Positions 13,323-27,800 of a DNA stretch of 64,000 nt are shown here, in pieces (within the stretch, counting starts at the first letter, position 1; the number at the start of each line of letters is the position of its first letter). The position numbers were made by a program, and so were the translations under genes. Source of the DNA: Pelodera strongyloides (lineage: Eukaryota > Nematoda > Chromadorea > Rhabditida > Rhabditidae); the NCBI GenBank assembly GCA_036852015.1, contig JAANDG010000029.1, positions 434,001-498,000 on the forward strand, given 5' to 3'. The notes beneath the pieces were generated by a model. It was not told the origin of the DNA. It saw only the letters and a program-made list of their open reading frames with translations, and did no database searches.

Positions 13323-14836
13323 TAGCCAATCAATAAATCGATAACTAATATTCGTATTATTTCCTTCCATCAGTTAGATTATTGTCTGTCATCTTTGTCC
13401 ACTCTGCATCTCACTGTCTCTCCGGTGCCTGATTCATTTGATAATTGATCTATATTTCATAGCACTGTACATATTTATTGATTTCTGATTATAAGTAGCA
13501 ACCTATACCCGCTCGACTACAAATGTGTCTGTGTAAATGCCGGGTCATCATTTTTGTACAACGTATACTTACAATTAGCTCTTTTGACTACCCAACTAGA
13601 TTAGTACGTTCAGATTATTGCAGGATTGTCTATATTTTCACCCGACTAGAAAGATTTGCAACGTTCTCAGACATTATCTTGTCATTTTATACTTTTAATG
13701 TTCTTTCAACATATGGTTAATCAGGTATGTTGCCGTCGAGATTGCCTCTTTCTTAAAAAAACAACGATTTATTTTATTTAACTATTTACCTGTTTACTAA
13801 CCAATTTCTTTAGCAATTATTTGTATAATATATACGTAATAGTGGTTAGTTGTATGTGCTTTGTTTTGCAGAGCGTAACACAAGTATACACATGAATAGT
13901 ATGTTGAGTGTTTTCGTATGTACGTTTAGCTGCAGTCTACCTTTTAGAACCTCTTTTAAGATCCCAGACTTGCCCGAGTTTTCTCACAGGTTAATAGGTT
14001 ATACAAATATACGTACAAAGCTTCCTTTCGCTATTCTTTTCAATGTTATTTTTGTTTCCCAATCACGAGCAACGAAATAAAAATGATGAATTTTGAGTTT
14101 CCGTACCTGATCCTTATCTCTATGAAAAGAACTTCTTCAAACTAGTGGAGGTTTTCCAAGTGCTTTTCTTTGCAAGAATGAATTGACCGTGTCCGTGTCC
14201 CTTTCATTTTTGATATATTACAATAAAATAAATTCCAATAAAATAAAAATAAAGAGATATTTTTTCAAATTTATTGCAACTCTGCGGCTTTCAGTTAATA
14301 ACATTAATGAAAATTAAATAAACCCAAAAATAACACAAAACACGGGAAAGTAGGAGACGATGCCTCGAAGATACAATAGTTAAAGCTTTGAAATAGTCCT
14401 ACCCGATTGCAAAAAAAAAAGTTTTTCTGGAAAAATGTCACGGGGATACGAAACCTATCAATCACTTATTGTAAATGAAGCAGTCAAGAAATATATACCA
14501 ATCGAGGATCGTAATTGTTGATAATTATTAAAATCAACGTTCTATTTTTAGAATAGACGTCCATAAAGCATTAGGTTGACCTGTTTTGTTAATGGCAAGC
14601 TGAATAAGAGTAAAAGGGCTAGCATTTAGCATGATTATTCTAAAAATCTTGCGTGAAACACCATAATTAAAACACGTGACGATACACTGCTGAACCGAAC
14701 TTGGCTAATCATTATATAATTTGAATTAACGCATAACACAAAAAAGATGCAGAAGATGACAAAGTGGAAACTCTATGGCGGATATATTAGTTATTAGTTA
14801 AATACCAAATAGTTATTAGTTAAATACCAAATTTTA
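13323..14836. other. Convergent 3' region of SH3BP5 and channel A
   Basis: No coding exon is supported. Candidate plus-strand poly(A) signals AATAAA occur at 13332-13337, 14076-14081 and in the A-rich run 14222-14254. A minus-strand signal (TTTATT on the plus strand) lies at about 14270-14275. The two opposing transcripts therefore probably end within a few tens of bases of each other near 14.25 kb. Confidence 0.4.
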
Positions 14837-14855
14837 TTAGTTAAATACCAAATAG
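14791..14855. repeat. Three-copy 21-22 bp tandem repeat over a stop codon
   Basis: Copies of TTATTAGTTAAATACCAAAT occur at 14791-14812, 14813-14834 and 14835-14855 (the last one base shorter). The innermost copy contains the last codons and TAA stop of channel A (minus strand); the other two lie in its 3' UTR. Confidence 0.8.
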
Positions 14856-17800
14856 TAACTCCAGTAAGCGAGATTGAATATGAAGAATACAAGTGGAAAT
14901 ACAATTCTGCACTTTTCGTCGATTCTTTGTGCAACTCTTCTTCCACGAAGATTCCGTAGCGTTCGAGTCCAATTGAGGGCACGACGGGACACATCCATCG
15001 TCTAAACGTGAAGATTTAAGCTTATATTTACTCTAGAGGCAAAATGTAACTGAAAAGAAATCAATTTCAACCAAATACAGATACTTTCGCCTTCTGAGGC
15101 GCGAATGAACTAAAAGTGGACGGTCTTAGTGAATCTATGGGCGCAATCGTACAAACCAATCAAACCGAAACACACAAACGCATAACAAGGTAGGAATCGT
15201 CAGGAATACATAGGAAAACATGTTAACCGACATCTGCACGAAGTTGTGCAGGTAGATTGGTGGTCAGATTTACTAAGTGGTCGGCTAAGGGGAAACAGAC
15301 GAATTCTTTCGCAACCAAAATTTAACTAAACGACGAATATTTAGCAATCAATTGAGTTATTTGAATCGGGGCAACACTCACTGCTTGTTGCATGCGGGCT
15401 ACCTGCTGCCGCAATCTGGCTAGCGAGGCCTTTGATCGCTTTCGTCTTAATCGTTCCGAACCGACGAAGTATCTGAACGTGGTCAATTTGAAATATCAAA
15501 GCATTAAAGCTTTTTGGAACAGACCATTTGACTTTGAATTTCACTGGATCTTTATAGAGTTACGTTATTTATTTTCTTTTGGCCTTACAAGCGCTTTACT
15601 CGCTATCTATAAACATTTGACTCTACTAATGAGTGCGCACGTCTATGCGCAAGCTAACGGTAATCCTAATTCGAATATCTCTTCTCAGTCTAACCTCGCC
15701 CCATTGCTGTTCATGTCGATGTTCCGCAGTCTGGGTTCGCTCCTCTCAGGGCTCAACATATTCAGTGCAATATGATTTTCATCTTTGCACATCAGGTCGT
15801 CGTCGTTCTAGAAGAAAGCCAAATTAAATATTGGCCGATTTTTACATGGAGGATTACGTTATGTGAGCAATTCTGGGTAATTTATACCAATTTTGAAACA
15901 TTGAGTTATGCTGTGTTTTTCATAGTAAAACTAGGATCGAGTTAGTAGAAAGTAAGCAATGTGAAATACCAGTACATATAGTCAGTTAATCTGCCTTCTT
16001 CGCGTTCACCCAGTCAAAATCAGTTACAGTATAATAAGACGAAGCTCACTGCTTTATAAAATAAAGAATCAAAAGTATCTCCTATTTTCGAATACTTCAA
16101 TTGGAAATCAGAACAAATTAGGACTTTCACAAACGCAGTGCAACGGGACTATTGGTGTTACAAACACATACGTCTTATTATAAAATGAAAGGAACTCGTG
16201 CAACTTTAAACACTTTAGCTGTACAAACCACTTTGTTAAACAACAACGGACAAGGTGCGTTTGTTATGTTGTTGTGTTAAAAACGGTTGAAAGGTTCGAC
16301 TACACAAATAGAGTATGAGAACACGAACACAAGTATTTGAAGTATATTAGCTTACTCTCCATAAACTCCCGTTACATGGTATTTTTCATGATGTTCCTGT
16401 ATATTTGTAAACCAAACAGTCCTACATCCTTGTCTTTATACAGACTGTCGTGATGAAGAATCAAATCTTAATCTTTTCTGAATCTGAGATGCACCGGTAC
16501 TTTTTAATCTATTTTTGCGTGTGATAATAAACAGACCGTAAAACTATCAGCATCCGATGGAGGTTTTCCCTGTAATATTTTTCGTTCTCTATTAATGTCC
16601 GTTCACCAATCCTATTCGAATGGTAATATGTTGAAACGGTTCACGCGGATAAAAATTTCAAGTGTGTTAGCACAGCAAGACAAGACATTGAGCGGCATTT
16701 TCGAGGATACAGATCCGCAAATCGGTTATTCAGAATTGTATATTGATGTACAATGAGACAGTCGTGTATGGGTGAGTCTTTTCGCTCCACTCAAAGATGC
16801 CATTCAAGAAAAGAGGACAACATTGAAACGTAAACAGGCACATACAATTGTTATGGCGACCTTTCGTACCAGATCGTCAATATCCCTGGCTGCTCCGAAA
16901 AGGGTCGACAGTGCGGTGTCCACTATTAGCGAGGGCTGGGTCTCGCCACGGGTCAACTCTTGATTCTTTGCAAAGTGACATATTGTGAACTCGATCATCA
17001 CACCAAAGACGAACGCCTGAAGTAATTTGGTGTGGGTTACAGTAATGTGGAATTCTACACTATCAACACGCACCGTATTTAAAGCTTCAACGTTTACACC
17101 TTCGTTTAGCTCTGATACATTTTGAATCCCGGATTTAGTCACTTTTGCCCTGCACGTGTCCTACTTCTAAATTCAGTGCCCTTCTCTCCCACCCGCACTC
17201 CTGATTCAATTTTCTTTCTTGCCTTTAAAAAGAAGTTGCACTCGAACGGATGGGAACGTTCGAATTAAAATGATTTTATTGTTACATTAGGATAAGAAAT
17301 AGGATATGTGTAAAGATATAATTCGAGCAAAAATGCTTACCATGCAGGAGCCCATCCAAACATCGATTGCTTTCATGTAGGACACTGAAAATGATGGCAT
17401 ATATCAAAATTGTATATACCGAAACGTCAGCTGCCTTCGCTGTTCAAAAACCATAAACTATTCACATTATTATTAATTAACTTATTGTTAATTAATATTT
17501 ATAAGTTCATCATATACCTTCTGGAAGTGCCAGCTTGACTGCATTAGCTTGAGTCGAAATTGTGAGGAGTGTCGTGATACTCAGTGATACCCTGGCCGGG
17601 GCTGAATCTACGTCCAACCAGAAATTGAACCTGAAAAAAAGAACAGATAAAAAGTCAAATTTGCCTTTGCTCATAACATACGGTGGTTGGTGCGGTCTGA
17701 CTAACTAACTCCCAAGTTGTTTCAACAGTGAAGCCATGCTTAGCCATTAGGATATTTTGCATTTTACAAGATGGCGTGGTTTTTTTCAAGGGCCAAAAAC

Positions 17801-20800
17801 TGACGTTGGGAAAAATAGTCCCTGGGTCTGGGTACAATTAATGTCAGCAGTGGGCCTTACCAGGAAATAACAACTATTAGAGCAGTTGGCAGATATGTTT
17901 GCAGTATATGATGCATTCGCTCTCGTTGCACATCGAATACGGCAGTCATACAACTCCATGTACCTGAAAAAGAAACATTGTTAAACTGACCTTATTAATA
18001 TGGTGTATATGTGCCAGAACACAATAACATGTCGTTGAAACAAACCAGTAGCGTATGTGCCATTGCATTGTCCTGTCAGGATGCTATTCAACCTCATATC
18101 GGGCATTCTGATGTCGGGATTTCTATCGATAGCTGTTCCACCATCGATTTGTGCCCATCTCAGGCGAAGTTGAGATTCCGGATAAGCGTCTAAAGAAAGT
18201 TAATTGTTTCAAAAATATTCAGTGAATCAGTCATTACCTTGTACAATCGTTAACATTGCTTTCTTGGAAATTAAAATAATATACGAAGAGTAGAACACGC
18301 ACAACTTAAGATCCGAAGTTCGCACTTCTGCCGGTCAAGTGGATAGTTTTCCAGATTTTGCACGCAAATCACGCATAATGAAATTCTGAAATGCAAACAA
18401 TTAAAGCCTTAAGTAACAACTAAGGTCTAATGGGACCCAGCATTATTAGCCATTATCAACTTCAACACGCTCGTACCTGCAATCATACCAGACTTTGCCA
18501 TCCGGATAAACCCACACCAAGAAGTTGTCTTCAGTGATTTCCTGGAAAGCGTAACTACATAATTACTGATTGAACTTAACCCATGACTTTATATGTTTGC
18601 ATCTTTCCAAAATTCGGTCCCAGTTTCCTCTTTGATACTAGTGCAGGCACTTCCCGCTTGCCGCCTAACCTATTCAACCAAGAATGCAAAAAAAAACGTC
18701 TATTTGATGCAAGTTGACCTTCAACCTAGCGAAAGTAGTAAATATTCTAACATACAAACTATTGTTTATTCCAAACAAGCCAACTAACAATGAAGGAATA
18801 CGATTTTCTTGCTCGTGAAACTTTGGTCTTCGCCCTCGTTCTGGTTTCCAAAACCGACAAACTTTTAACGAAAGAGTTCATTTTGCAATATTGTGTTAAT
18901 CCCCACCTGAAAAGATGCCGATCTAGCGTTTGCAAAGTAGAGGTCGGGATGCCACATTTGCTTGAACACTATCTTGTCTTTAACCAAAATTGGAGAAGTT
19001 CCGTTATGTGCGAGACGACGATCCCACCATTCCTAAACACAGTAGAAATGCTGTTTTGAACACATGATAACATCTAATGGAAAGGACAAATGTGACTCGA
19101 TGTATTTTGTGTTCTGAAGCTTACATCAACTTTTTGAACAAAAACGTTCTTTGTTCCCATAAACTTTCAGACATGGTGTACGTGTAAATTTAACAAATGA
19201 ATAGTTCCTCGGGCCGGGAGCTCTTCACTTGAGGAGCCCCTATTTTCGGGCATCAGGCACTTTCATTAAACTCCTCTTAGTGGACCAATCTTAGTGGACC
19301 TAAGGCCAAATCAGGGCATTCTTTTTGCATATTCATGGTTACACAACTCAGACAATATATTTGAATAAGAAGGCGTGATAATACGTGTCCCGCAATATTC
19401 ATGTAGATGAGCAGTCCCACAAAAGTTCTCGCAAAGCTCGGCTAACTGAAAGGCGCTACGGACAAGCAAGCTGTTCTGTCAGCTACCTGCTGAAAGTACA
19501 TATCCAAGTGATAATCCATTGTCTGTGCACTGAACGAAGAGATTCCCTCAATATACATGTACATGGTCACATTGGTGGCGATGCCTGGAATTAGCTAATT
19601 ATTAGGCAGTTTCCTTTCAAATCATTGATCATGCAATAATACGTAGGATAGGACTCTGCACTCTCTGATTGAAAGACAGTGTGCTTCAGCAAGCGTGTGA
19701 GTGTTTATTCCATTAATTCAAACCAGGAGTTGGAAAATAAAGTTCTATTTGTTTAAGTAGCGCGCCGGATTCAAATTTGAATGATAACTTCAGCATTATG
19801 CACAAAAAATGTAGGCAACGTAAGGAACATTCCATTATTAAGGTCTTTCGTTGGATTTTACACTCGTCCTCAATTATTACATGGTCAAAACGTGCCATTG
19901 AAGAAAAATATCAAATAGTCCCTTACGACAATCATGTACCGCGTGCACTAACAAGAGGAGCCGAAGATCGCAGTCAACGATTGCGACAGTGCTTTATCTG
20001 AGAGGAAGCAGAACGTCAGACGACAATTTGAATATTACAGAACCCAGCCGGACAGATTTTGCAGCCGAAAGATGAGAAGTGTGAAGAAAATTTGCATACG
20101 AGAATAATTCGTTACAAGTAAGTTAGAACATGAATGTTAAGGTAACTCCGTATGCAAACCATTAGTGTTGTCACCCGTGGCATATCACTTACCTTCTCCA
20201 AACTCTTGAACATATTCTGAAATAGATACTAATACTAATGTACCCGCGTTAAAGTACATGTACTGAAGAAACTCGAGTGGTAAGCTGCGAAACCCTGACA
20301 AGAAAATTTCGCGCGACGAAAGGTAGACTGTACGAATAAAAATTCGTGCGCGCCGACTTCGGCCTTGCTTCGCCAGATTTTGCGAAAGAGTTGTTCTCAG
20401 TACGCTCACTAGTACGTAGCGAGACACCGCTGCAGACTGGGCGAGGTGAGCAGCAAGGTACACGAGCACCTAATCTAGGAGTTTAGCCCGCTTTGTACTG
20501 AACGATTTAGTCAAAAACCGCTGTATAATAGTGGACAACGTCCATTTACCGTGGCAATTCACCATACATTGACTTTATAACATCAAGATGCATGCACTTG
20601 GCTACTGACTGAGTGAGGCAGAAAGGATACAGAAAGAAACATAATTCTGCAGAAGGCACAGGCGTGTTACTTAATTCATTATGAATAATCGAACAAAAAC
20701 AAGACAAAGAGCATGAAAAGAGATTAGCCAACTTGAAGCAAAAAAAGGAAAGAATCGTGGTAAACTTGCTGCACCGTGTTTTGTGCTACTCTTTTGTGAC

Positions 20801-20940
20801 TTACCGTCGTACTGCGTTGGTGTGGCGTATTTGTTGTAAACGTCTTCATCTTGTAGTTTCACTATGAATTCTTTGGTGAGTGGAGTGAACGCAATATCCG
20901 CTGCTCTAGCTGTAGATGCGAATAGAACGAAGAACAACAT
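14837..20940 (-). CDS. Cys-loop ligand-gated anion channel subunit A
   Basis: Fourteen exons, given high to low: 20940-20805, 20216-20193, 19584-19487, 19032-18907, 18541-18477, 18385-18306, 18189-18046, 17963-17861, 17630-17518, 17384-17341, 17016-16846, 15807-15695, 15472-15382, 15001-14837; about 490 residues. Signal peptide MLFFVLFASTARA, then an extracellular ligand-binding domain with the signature Cys-loop CVQNLENYPLDRQKC and the second cysteine pair C-N-G-T-Y...W-S-C typical of GluCl/GlyR-like receptors. M1 contains LQTYLPTALIVVISW. M2 begins PARVSLSITTLLTIST; the P-A-R motif predicts chloride selectivity and pore 9' is Leu. M3 follows VSYMKAIDVWMGSCMAFVFG. M4 is CRIVFPLVFFIFNLAYW near the C-terminus. 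Donors of exons 11 and 13 have phase-equivalent alternatives (16999-16846 region and 15403). A start further upstream at 20997 would only lengthen the signal segment. The ligand cannot be told from sequence alone. Confidence 0.9.
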
Positions 20941-21452
20941 CACCACATAAAGAAGTCGTGATGCCCTGCCCTGTTCTGAAATAATAAATCTCACCACTTT
21001 CGTCTACCAAAAAAACATTCACTTAAACTAACAGGTTAATGAAGCACGTCCGAAATGCATTAATCAAAAATCAGACATCCAAGAGATTAGCTTGTTGTAA
21101 GGAAATAGACGCAAGAATATTTGACGTTACACAGAAAAATATCACAAATTCGTGAACGTGTTTGTAATTGAATCGTAAAATCATTCGGTAATCACTGTAA
21201 TGTAAAATTCGAACGCCAACATGAAATCAGGCTATAATATTTTTCGGTAAGCTAATAACTGTTTTTTTTTTCGCTCGCCTGCAAACAATCAGCAAATGCT
21301 CTACGTAAGGATACTTGATCTAATTATTCTACAATATAATGTTTTCCGTAAAATACAATAACGGGTGGATTGAAAACACAGGACTTTTGCTTGGTTATTG
21401 AACATTCTACACGGCTCGTCATCGAATTGCTCGTATTTTGTGTTAATTTGAC

Positions 21453-21863
21453 TTAAAATACAAACGACAACTTTCCATATGACAACAACCCATTTTCGTC
21501 TCGTAAGCCATAGCCAGGATTCGAGAGTTCTGCATATAAAACGACGAACGAAATCATTTTTCGGAATAGGTAGTAGTTGAAAAAGCATGCTATGCACATT
21601 GTGATTTGTGTCGTGAAACTATTAGAATCAAGGGATCGGTTTTCGACCGATAAATTGGTCCCCTGAGGGATTCGAACGGCCATTGAGGACACTGCGACTG
21701 AATTGCGATACAAAGATACATCTTCCATCAAAGAAGACAAAATATTGTTGTGCGGCGAGGAGGAAGTTGAACTACGTGGTCTGGGTTTTACTATATCCTT
21801 GATGATGCGATCATTAATTCGAAAATAGTAATCATCAGAAAATGAATCTATGAATGTTCTCAT
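21453..21863 (-). CDS. Possible orphan coding exon
   Basis: A 136-residue open frame starts with ATG three bases after a good acceptor (TTTCTTTAG). The first 95 residues have a mixed, protein-like composition (acidic start, a Pro/Arg/Ser stretch PRPRSSTSSSPHNN, then NLSVENRSLDSNS). A hydrophobic stretch CIACFFNYYLFRKMISFVVL follows. I recognise no family. It could be a short intronless gene, a 5' exon of something else, or chance. Confidence 0.3.
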   Translation of the reverse strand: MRTFIDSFSDDYYFRINDRIIKDIVKPRPRSSTSSSPHNNILSSLMEDVSLYRNSVAVSSMAVRIPQGTNLSVENRSLDSNSFTTQITMCIACFFNYYLFRKMISFVVLYAELSNPGYGLRDENGLLSYGKLSFVF

Positions 21864-24800
21864 ACACTAAAGAAACCAGCTTTATTTATACAACACCGAG
21901 TATAGCGGATAATGGCGTTGTTTGTTTGAAACTTGATAAAGTTCATTGAAGCGTACTAAAGAGAGTCATTTTCTTGCCTCGATTTATCCTTTTAACAAGA
22001 CAACATATTGGACGAATGTATACAAAACATGCATTGCTTTAGAGTACCCAAGCGGTAATTCGAGAAAATACAACGTGAGAAACAGACAAACGGACTCCCA
22101 TGCTAATGGCGCATCTGCTGTCCCATTTCTCCGTTGCATACGGTATGTAATGCGGCGAAATCTCAGCGAAAGGTTAAAGTCCGCATGACGCAAATTACAA
22201 ATTGCCCAACGAACAATTCACAAGCTGTTCACGGAAATTTTAGTGGAATATCAAAGAAAAAGGATTATTTTCAGGCTCAGACATCACTGTATTTTAATGG
22301 GAATATAACATATTGGGATTTCGCTTTCAATTCACATAACCTATTCAGGCTGTTGCGTGCTATGATGCGTGGAGAATATGATGTTCTTAGAGAGCAAATT
22401 TTTTATATATATTATGTGTGAGTAAATTTGAGTCTATAAAGGCACATCTTTGAATTCAATCTTTGCACTCTGAATGGGAAGGCACCTTCTGTCAAAGACC
22501 ACTAAACGTGATGTTCCAAAGGCAACATTCCCCGGGAAGAAGTCGCAACTCTTTTCTGCAGTCTTCTGAATTTCTTTTCACGCCAGTGCAATAAAGGCAG
22601 TAGGCGCCCATCTTTCGCCTCACATCTATTAAGTATAGCAACTCGGTTACCAAGACGAAACGGGAAATGTTCACAAAAACATAACGTTGCATAATAAATT
22701 GGATTCGAAAGAAAAACTAATTTCTCCGATTCCGAAGAGAAAACAAGCTGGATGTGCACAGGTTAAATTCGATTATATAGAATATGCTGGTTATGGCAAA
22801 GGAGTTCTAACACATACATTAGGCTAATATCCCTGAGATCGGAATTCATAGAAAGTTGACATGTGATACATTTAGATGTACAGAAATCACAGCATATACG
22901 CATAAGATGGATATGTATACTACAATCCGCGATATGAAACGTGATGGTCCCCTAGATATGCAAGAGTGGGAAAAAAGAAGAATGTAAACAAAAACAGAAG
23001 AATCGAGCTCAACGTTTGTTCATAGCTGCTGCACGACTCAGCTAGGGCGTCAAACCATCAGTTGTTCCCATCACATATAACGGCAGAGGTTCGCTAACAA
23101 ACTACCCAAATTGTCCTGGCGTTAAAAACCTCAACGCAGCGAAGCTTAACTATATATGTGATTCGATCTTTCCAATAAATCATTATAAAACGACAAAAAG
23201 TGGCATAAGTAATTCATCACAGTCATCTAATTGAGCACACTAATGTGACAGTGTTATTTCTTATCAATTCAACAAGTCATTTTTGGAAGAATGCATAAAC
23301 TTTAAATTATGTTCAGAAATGTAATGCGTGTATATAGCGATATGAGTTTATACAAGTCGCTTCTCTCCCAGATGTTTCTGAGACGAGAAACCCCCTTATC
23401 ATAACTGCCCAACAAAAAGCACTGTTGTTCCAACCGAAATGTGAAATTTGATGTTCTATTGATCTAAGCTGATGTAGGATTTTGCAAAACACATGGACGT
23501 TTAAGAACAATGCCTATATCGTTGTGCATGCGTCGTTATTAGTTATTGAGTTATTACTACAAGGGATGTCTTGTCGACTAGATTAGTTGTCAAAATGAGG
23601 ATAATGTTTTGATGATACACCGGGAAAAAGTAGAGCAATGAACAAATTGAAAAAGGAAATTGCTGATTCTCAACCGGAACATGTCATTTAGATAGACGAC
23701 GATGCCGATTAGGGGAACTTAAAATCTTCACTTGTAAGATAAAAACACCTCTCACTCAGACATTTTTTCCCGCAAGAGCTACGGAAGTTGTGAATATGGT
23801 GAATTCACTTATTATGTTTTCTTCCCGTATCGCGAATTCGCTGACGGAATCTCTATTCATCATGGGTGCCGTTAAATTAAATCTAGAGAGTGAATATATT
23901 CACTAGATTCATGTTTATGTGCTTGGTAGATCACAGCGGAAAGCATCATTATATATTGCACCTTTAGTCGAGGGCCAGACTCACCTTAGTACGAAACTAC
24001 TGAAACGCAAAGGGTGTATAATACTGCAATGGGTATGAGGTTTGAGTTCCAGACAAGGGTTCTGGAATGTTTCTAGAACCAGCTGTGTACTTGGGTTTCG
24101 GTTGTTTCAAGGTATCTCTGTCTTTAGCCTCAACTAATACAATCAGCGTCCTTCCAACGGACTCTTTCAATTGCCGTCCCGAGAATTCAGTCTACGGTCG
24201 CATTTAAAGTTTTAAACTTTGGAAAACACACGGTGGAAATCCTATCAATGAAAAAAGGTCGTATATAATTATATTGCGCATTATAATAATCGAATATCAG
24301 TGAACAGCATATTACACTTAACCCATGGTTTCACGAAATCGAAATTGAAATAGCAATTTGTAATTGTTTTTTTTTGGTAGCCAACGATTAAATTTAAATT
24401 TATACCTCGATAGGACTGTGAATGACGTGAGATTTCCCATTCCCCATTGGAAACAATGCAATGGATTAGATTAAAATAATTTATTATAATCTCAAGTGTA
24501 CGGTAGTGCTTAGGCGCTAGACAGACAAAATAGCTTATTTCATTGCTTTCCTATAGCGTGTTTGCGAAAAATCTGTTACAGAACAGGTACAGACAGTGTG
24601 AATAAGAATTTGCATTATGTAGTACACTAATAGGGTAGCAGAATTGTACAACTGTTTAATGGAATGCTAATTTTAAGGAGTAAACCGAACTTAAAGTGCA
24701 ACGAAAGAAGTGTCTCCCTTCTCGTACTTCGGGACAACTAAAGATGCTTGAGAACACACACACTCCTGTAAAAGAATGAATAGATGAAGGGGGACGGAGG

Positions 24801-27800
24801 ACTCTAGATTTTGATGTCATTTATAGGGAAAACGCGGAGGAGCGATTTGCGACCATTGAAAGCAGAAGCGCTGAGAATACCGTTAAATTCTACCACTATG
24901 CGCTAGCTACAACGGGAGCTGTGGATGTATCCCTGAAGAGGACAATAATCATAAGATTATATGTGTTTTTGGTTGGGAATCATACTCACAAGCTCTGAAA
25001 TGGCTACTACTAGCAACCCCAACTATTGAGCTTGCCAAGGAAGGTATCACGATAACAGAAACATAATATGTTGTCGCCAGCTCTCACTTTGAAATGTGTG
25101 TTCTGTTTCTTTATAGACTTATATATTTGTTCTTTTCCTTACTTCAACTCGGCGCTTTCCATTTGCAATGTGATTCCCATAGAATGAACAATCAGGGTGC
25201 ACCGAGAAGAGCATTTCTTTATCTTTTGAATTCATTTCAAGAGACCTTGCACATGATGTGGTGCTTATTCTCGAATGGACGATCACCTAACTCGATCGGT
25301 GAGTTAAGGTGTAGTAGTTTGTCATGCATATGGGAGAATGAGCAAAACTCAATTATGCCATAAAATAATAAACGATAACACGATAATATTAAGTGCGCAC
25401 ACACTGAACGGTCTATAAGCTTTATCTACTCAGTAAGGTGGATGGTGGAAATGGTCCAGCGCAAATGTATGGGTTGTATTGTAGCTATATATTTAAAGAT
25501 GTATCACATGAGCTAATAAATGAACGCTAACGTTCAAAAAAGCTGTGAATAGCAGGGGTTGGTGGATGTTCTGACTTCAATAGTTACTTCAATCTGACGC
25601 TTCATAAACTAATTCTGCGGCGACCTTTTTACTCCGCTTTTCCATATGGGAACGTTTGCGTCTATCAACATATTATAAAGGAAAGTATATAAACTGAATG
25701 AACCTCATATGAAGATCAACTAAATGCACTCATTCTCTGGCAAATATAAACTACAGAAAACTCGAGAACTCGGGATTTTTTTCAAATGTCGTTCGAATAA
25801 ACAATAGTTGAACTCGCGACAGCTAAGTGCATTAATGGACTTTTTATTTCAAATGAAAAACGAACGACGTGCAGTATGTAAATGTTTACAATGACTTTTT
25901 AGTTTGGGAAACGACTAGGAGCTATTGGGTCACATAGACAGACCACCTTGAGGTCATTTCAGAAAGCAGCGAGAGAACAGATACTGTGAAACAACAAATG
26001 GCAAAAACGTTTATGTACCAATGATTAGCTTGCGCTTGATCATTAAATTACTAGTGCTCGTAACTTACGTATAGATAACTTATCTAAAGGCATCTGTATA
26101 ATTAAGTAAGATTATTATTCCTACAAATAAAGAATAAAAGTGTGTTTTAATGTTTAAGTGACCAGCCTAACACTTTTTTCGTGCATCCGACCTTGTGAGG
26201 GTTCTAAGTTCTGGGATATTTTCATGCTCATTATTTTCTTTGGTTTCCTGTGTTTTGTAGAAAAAAGACCGTCTGTCCCGCAAATAAAGGGGCTGTTCAG
26301 CAATTATCACTAAATTGACTTTTAAGCTAGTTGTGTAAGAAAACACACTTGAAAAGGCAAACACATATCGTTACTAAACATTTTGTTACTGCACAACACG
26401 TACACAAACTATGAACAGAAAACTGATATAGATAACAGTTAATAGTATATGTTAAAGGCCCGGGCCCAGCAAAATGAACCAGCGGGGTGAACTTTTTATG
26501 AACAAATTATGAACAAATAATAAATACAGGTTCATTTTGGTGAGCCCGTCCCTTTAATGGTATCTGAAGGCACATTGCCCAATTAAGCTTCTGCCCAATT
26601 AAGCTTCTGGAAATAAAAACGAGATTGTTGTTTTCAGATTCGCTAAAAGTGCTTTATCCAGCAAGGTTTGGTGATTGTGGAATTTTAAGTGACAGCTGGC
26701 ACCGGATTTAAATTTCACAGAACATCTAATTCTCGCCGAAGTTTGCAATTTTGTATATGGAAAAGAACATAAATCGCATCTTCCGACCTTGCTCGTATTT
26801 GAACTAGTCGATCTTTACTATTTCATGAGTGGCTGAAGGGTGAGCGAATTCAAAGTGCAAGCTAGAAGAATACTGATCCTTATTTTTATTCATGAAAAGA
26901 AAGGACAAATCGGGTTGATGAAAACGATGCACATGGACGTCCACCATACTAACTAAGATCAGTCGTGGCCTAGAATAGAAACCTACCTGGCCTGGCACAG
27001 CTTACGAGGAAGTGACGGGTTGTGTGGTATTCACTGCTTTTGTAAAAGAATAACCAAACCCCTTTCACCACACTCTATACGTTACCTGACGTGATGCGTA
27101 TATATTCAGCTGTTGACAATTGCTTACTGAAACGTTTCCTAAGACAAAGGAGAAGCATGTGCCGCGAATTGTTAAGGAGTAAGGTTAGCCAAAGATACCA
27201 TATGCAACTCATAGGCGTATGACTTCATAATGAGTGGAGGTCATGGAGTATACACAATGAGAAAAAGAGTAAATAATGTTGGGGAAACAATTGTGTAGCT
27301 TATTTTCACATAAGAGCTAACAATGGGCTTCACTAGGAATGCCCCCGAATGCATATACGGTAAGTCTCTACATTGGGGGACATTTATTTCCGCAAATCGC
27401 GGAAGAGGCTTGTAGGTACCAGCAGCAATCTCCACTATTCTAGGCTAAATTGGTTACTGAAATCAAAGTAATTTGGAATGTTTTTTACTACCAATAAGGC
27501 ATGCTGCGCATATAATAACTAAAGTCCAGTCCAGTACATTAAGCTAATCTGAGAAAATATACCGTTGTTCTGAAGTTCTGAATATTGTAGAGCCATCCGC
27601 AAGGCATTGTTAGTCTAAAGTCTAAACTAGGGTCATCTGAAAAAAAAAGAGATTTTCACCTGGAAATTGATAGGGTATAAATCTCTGTCAACAAGGAAAT
27701 GAGCTTAAAACAACTGAGTCTAAGGATCTAAGATAAGCCTGATCCAGCGTTGACGTTGGTTGAATGAAGAGCAGCTGCACTTGTGTTGTTCTTTCTCAAT

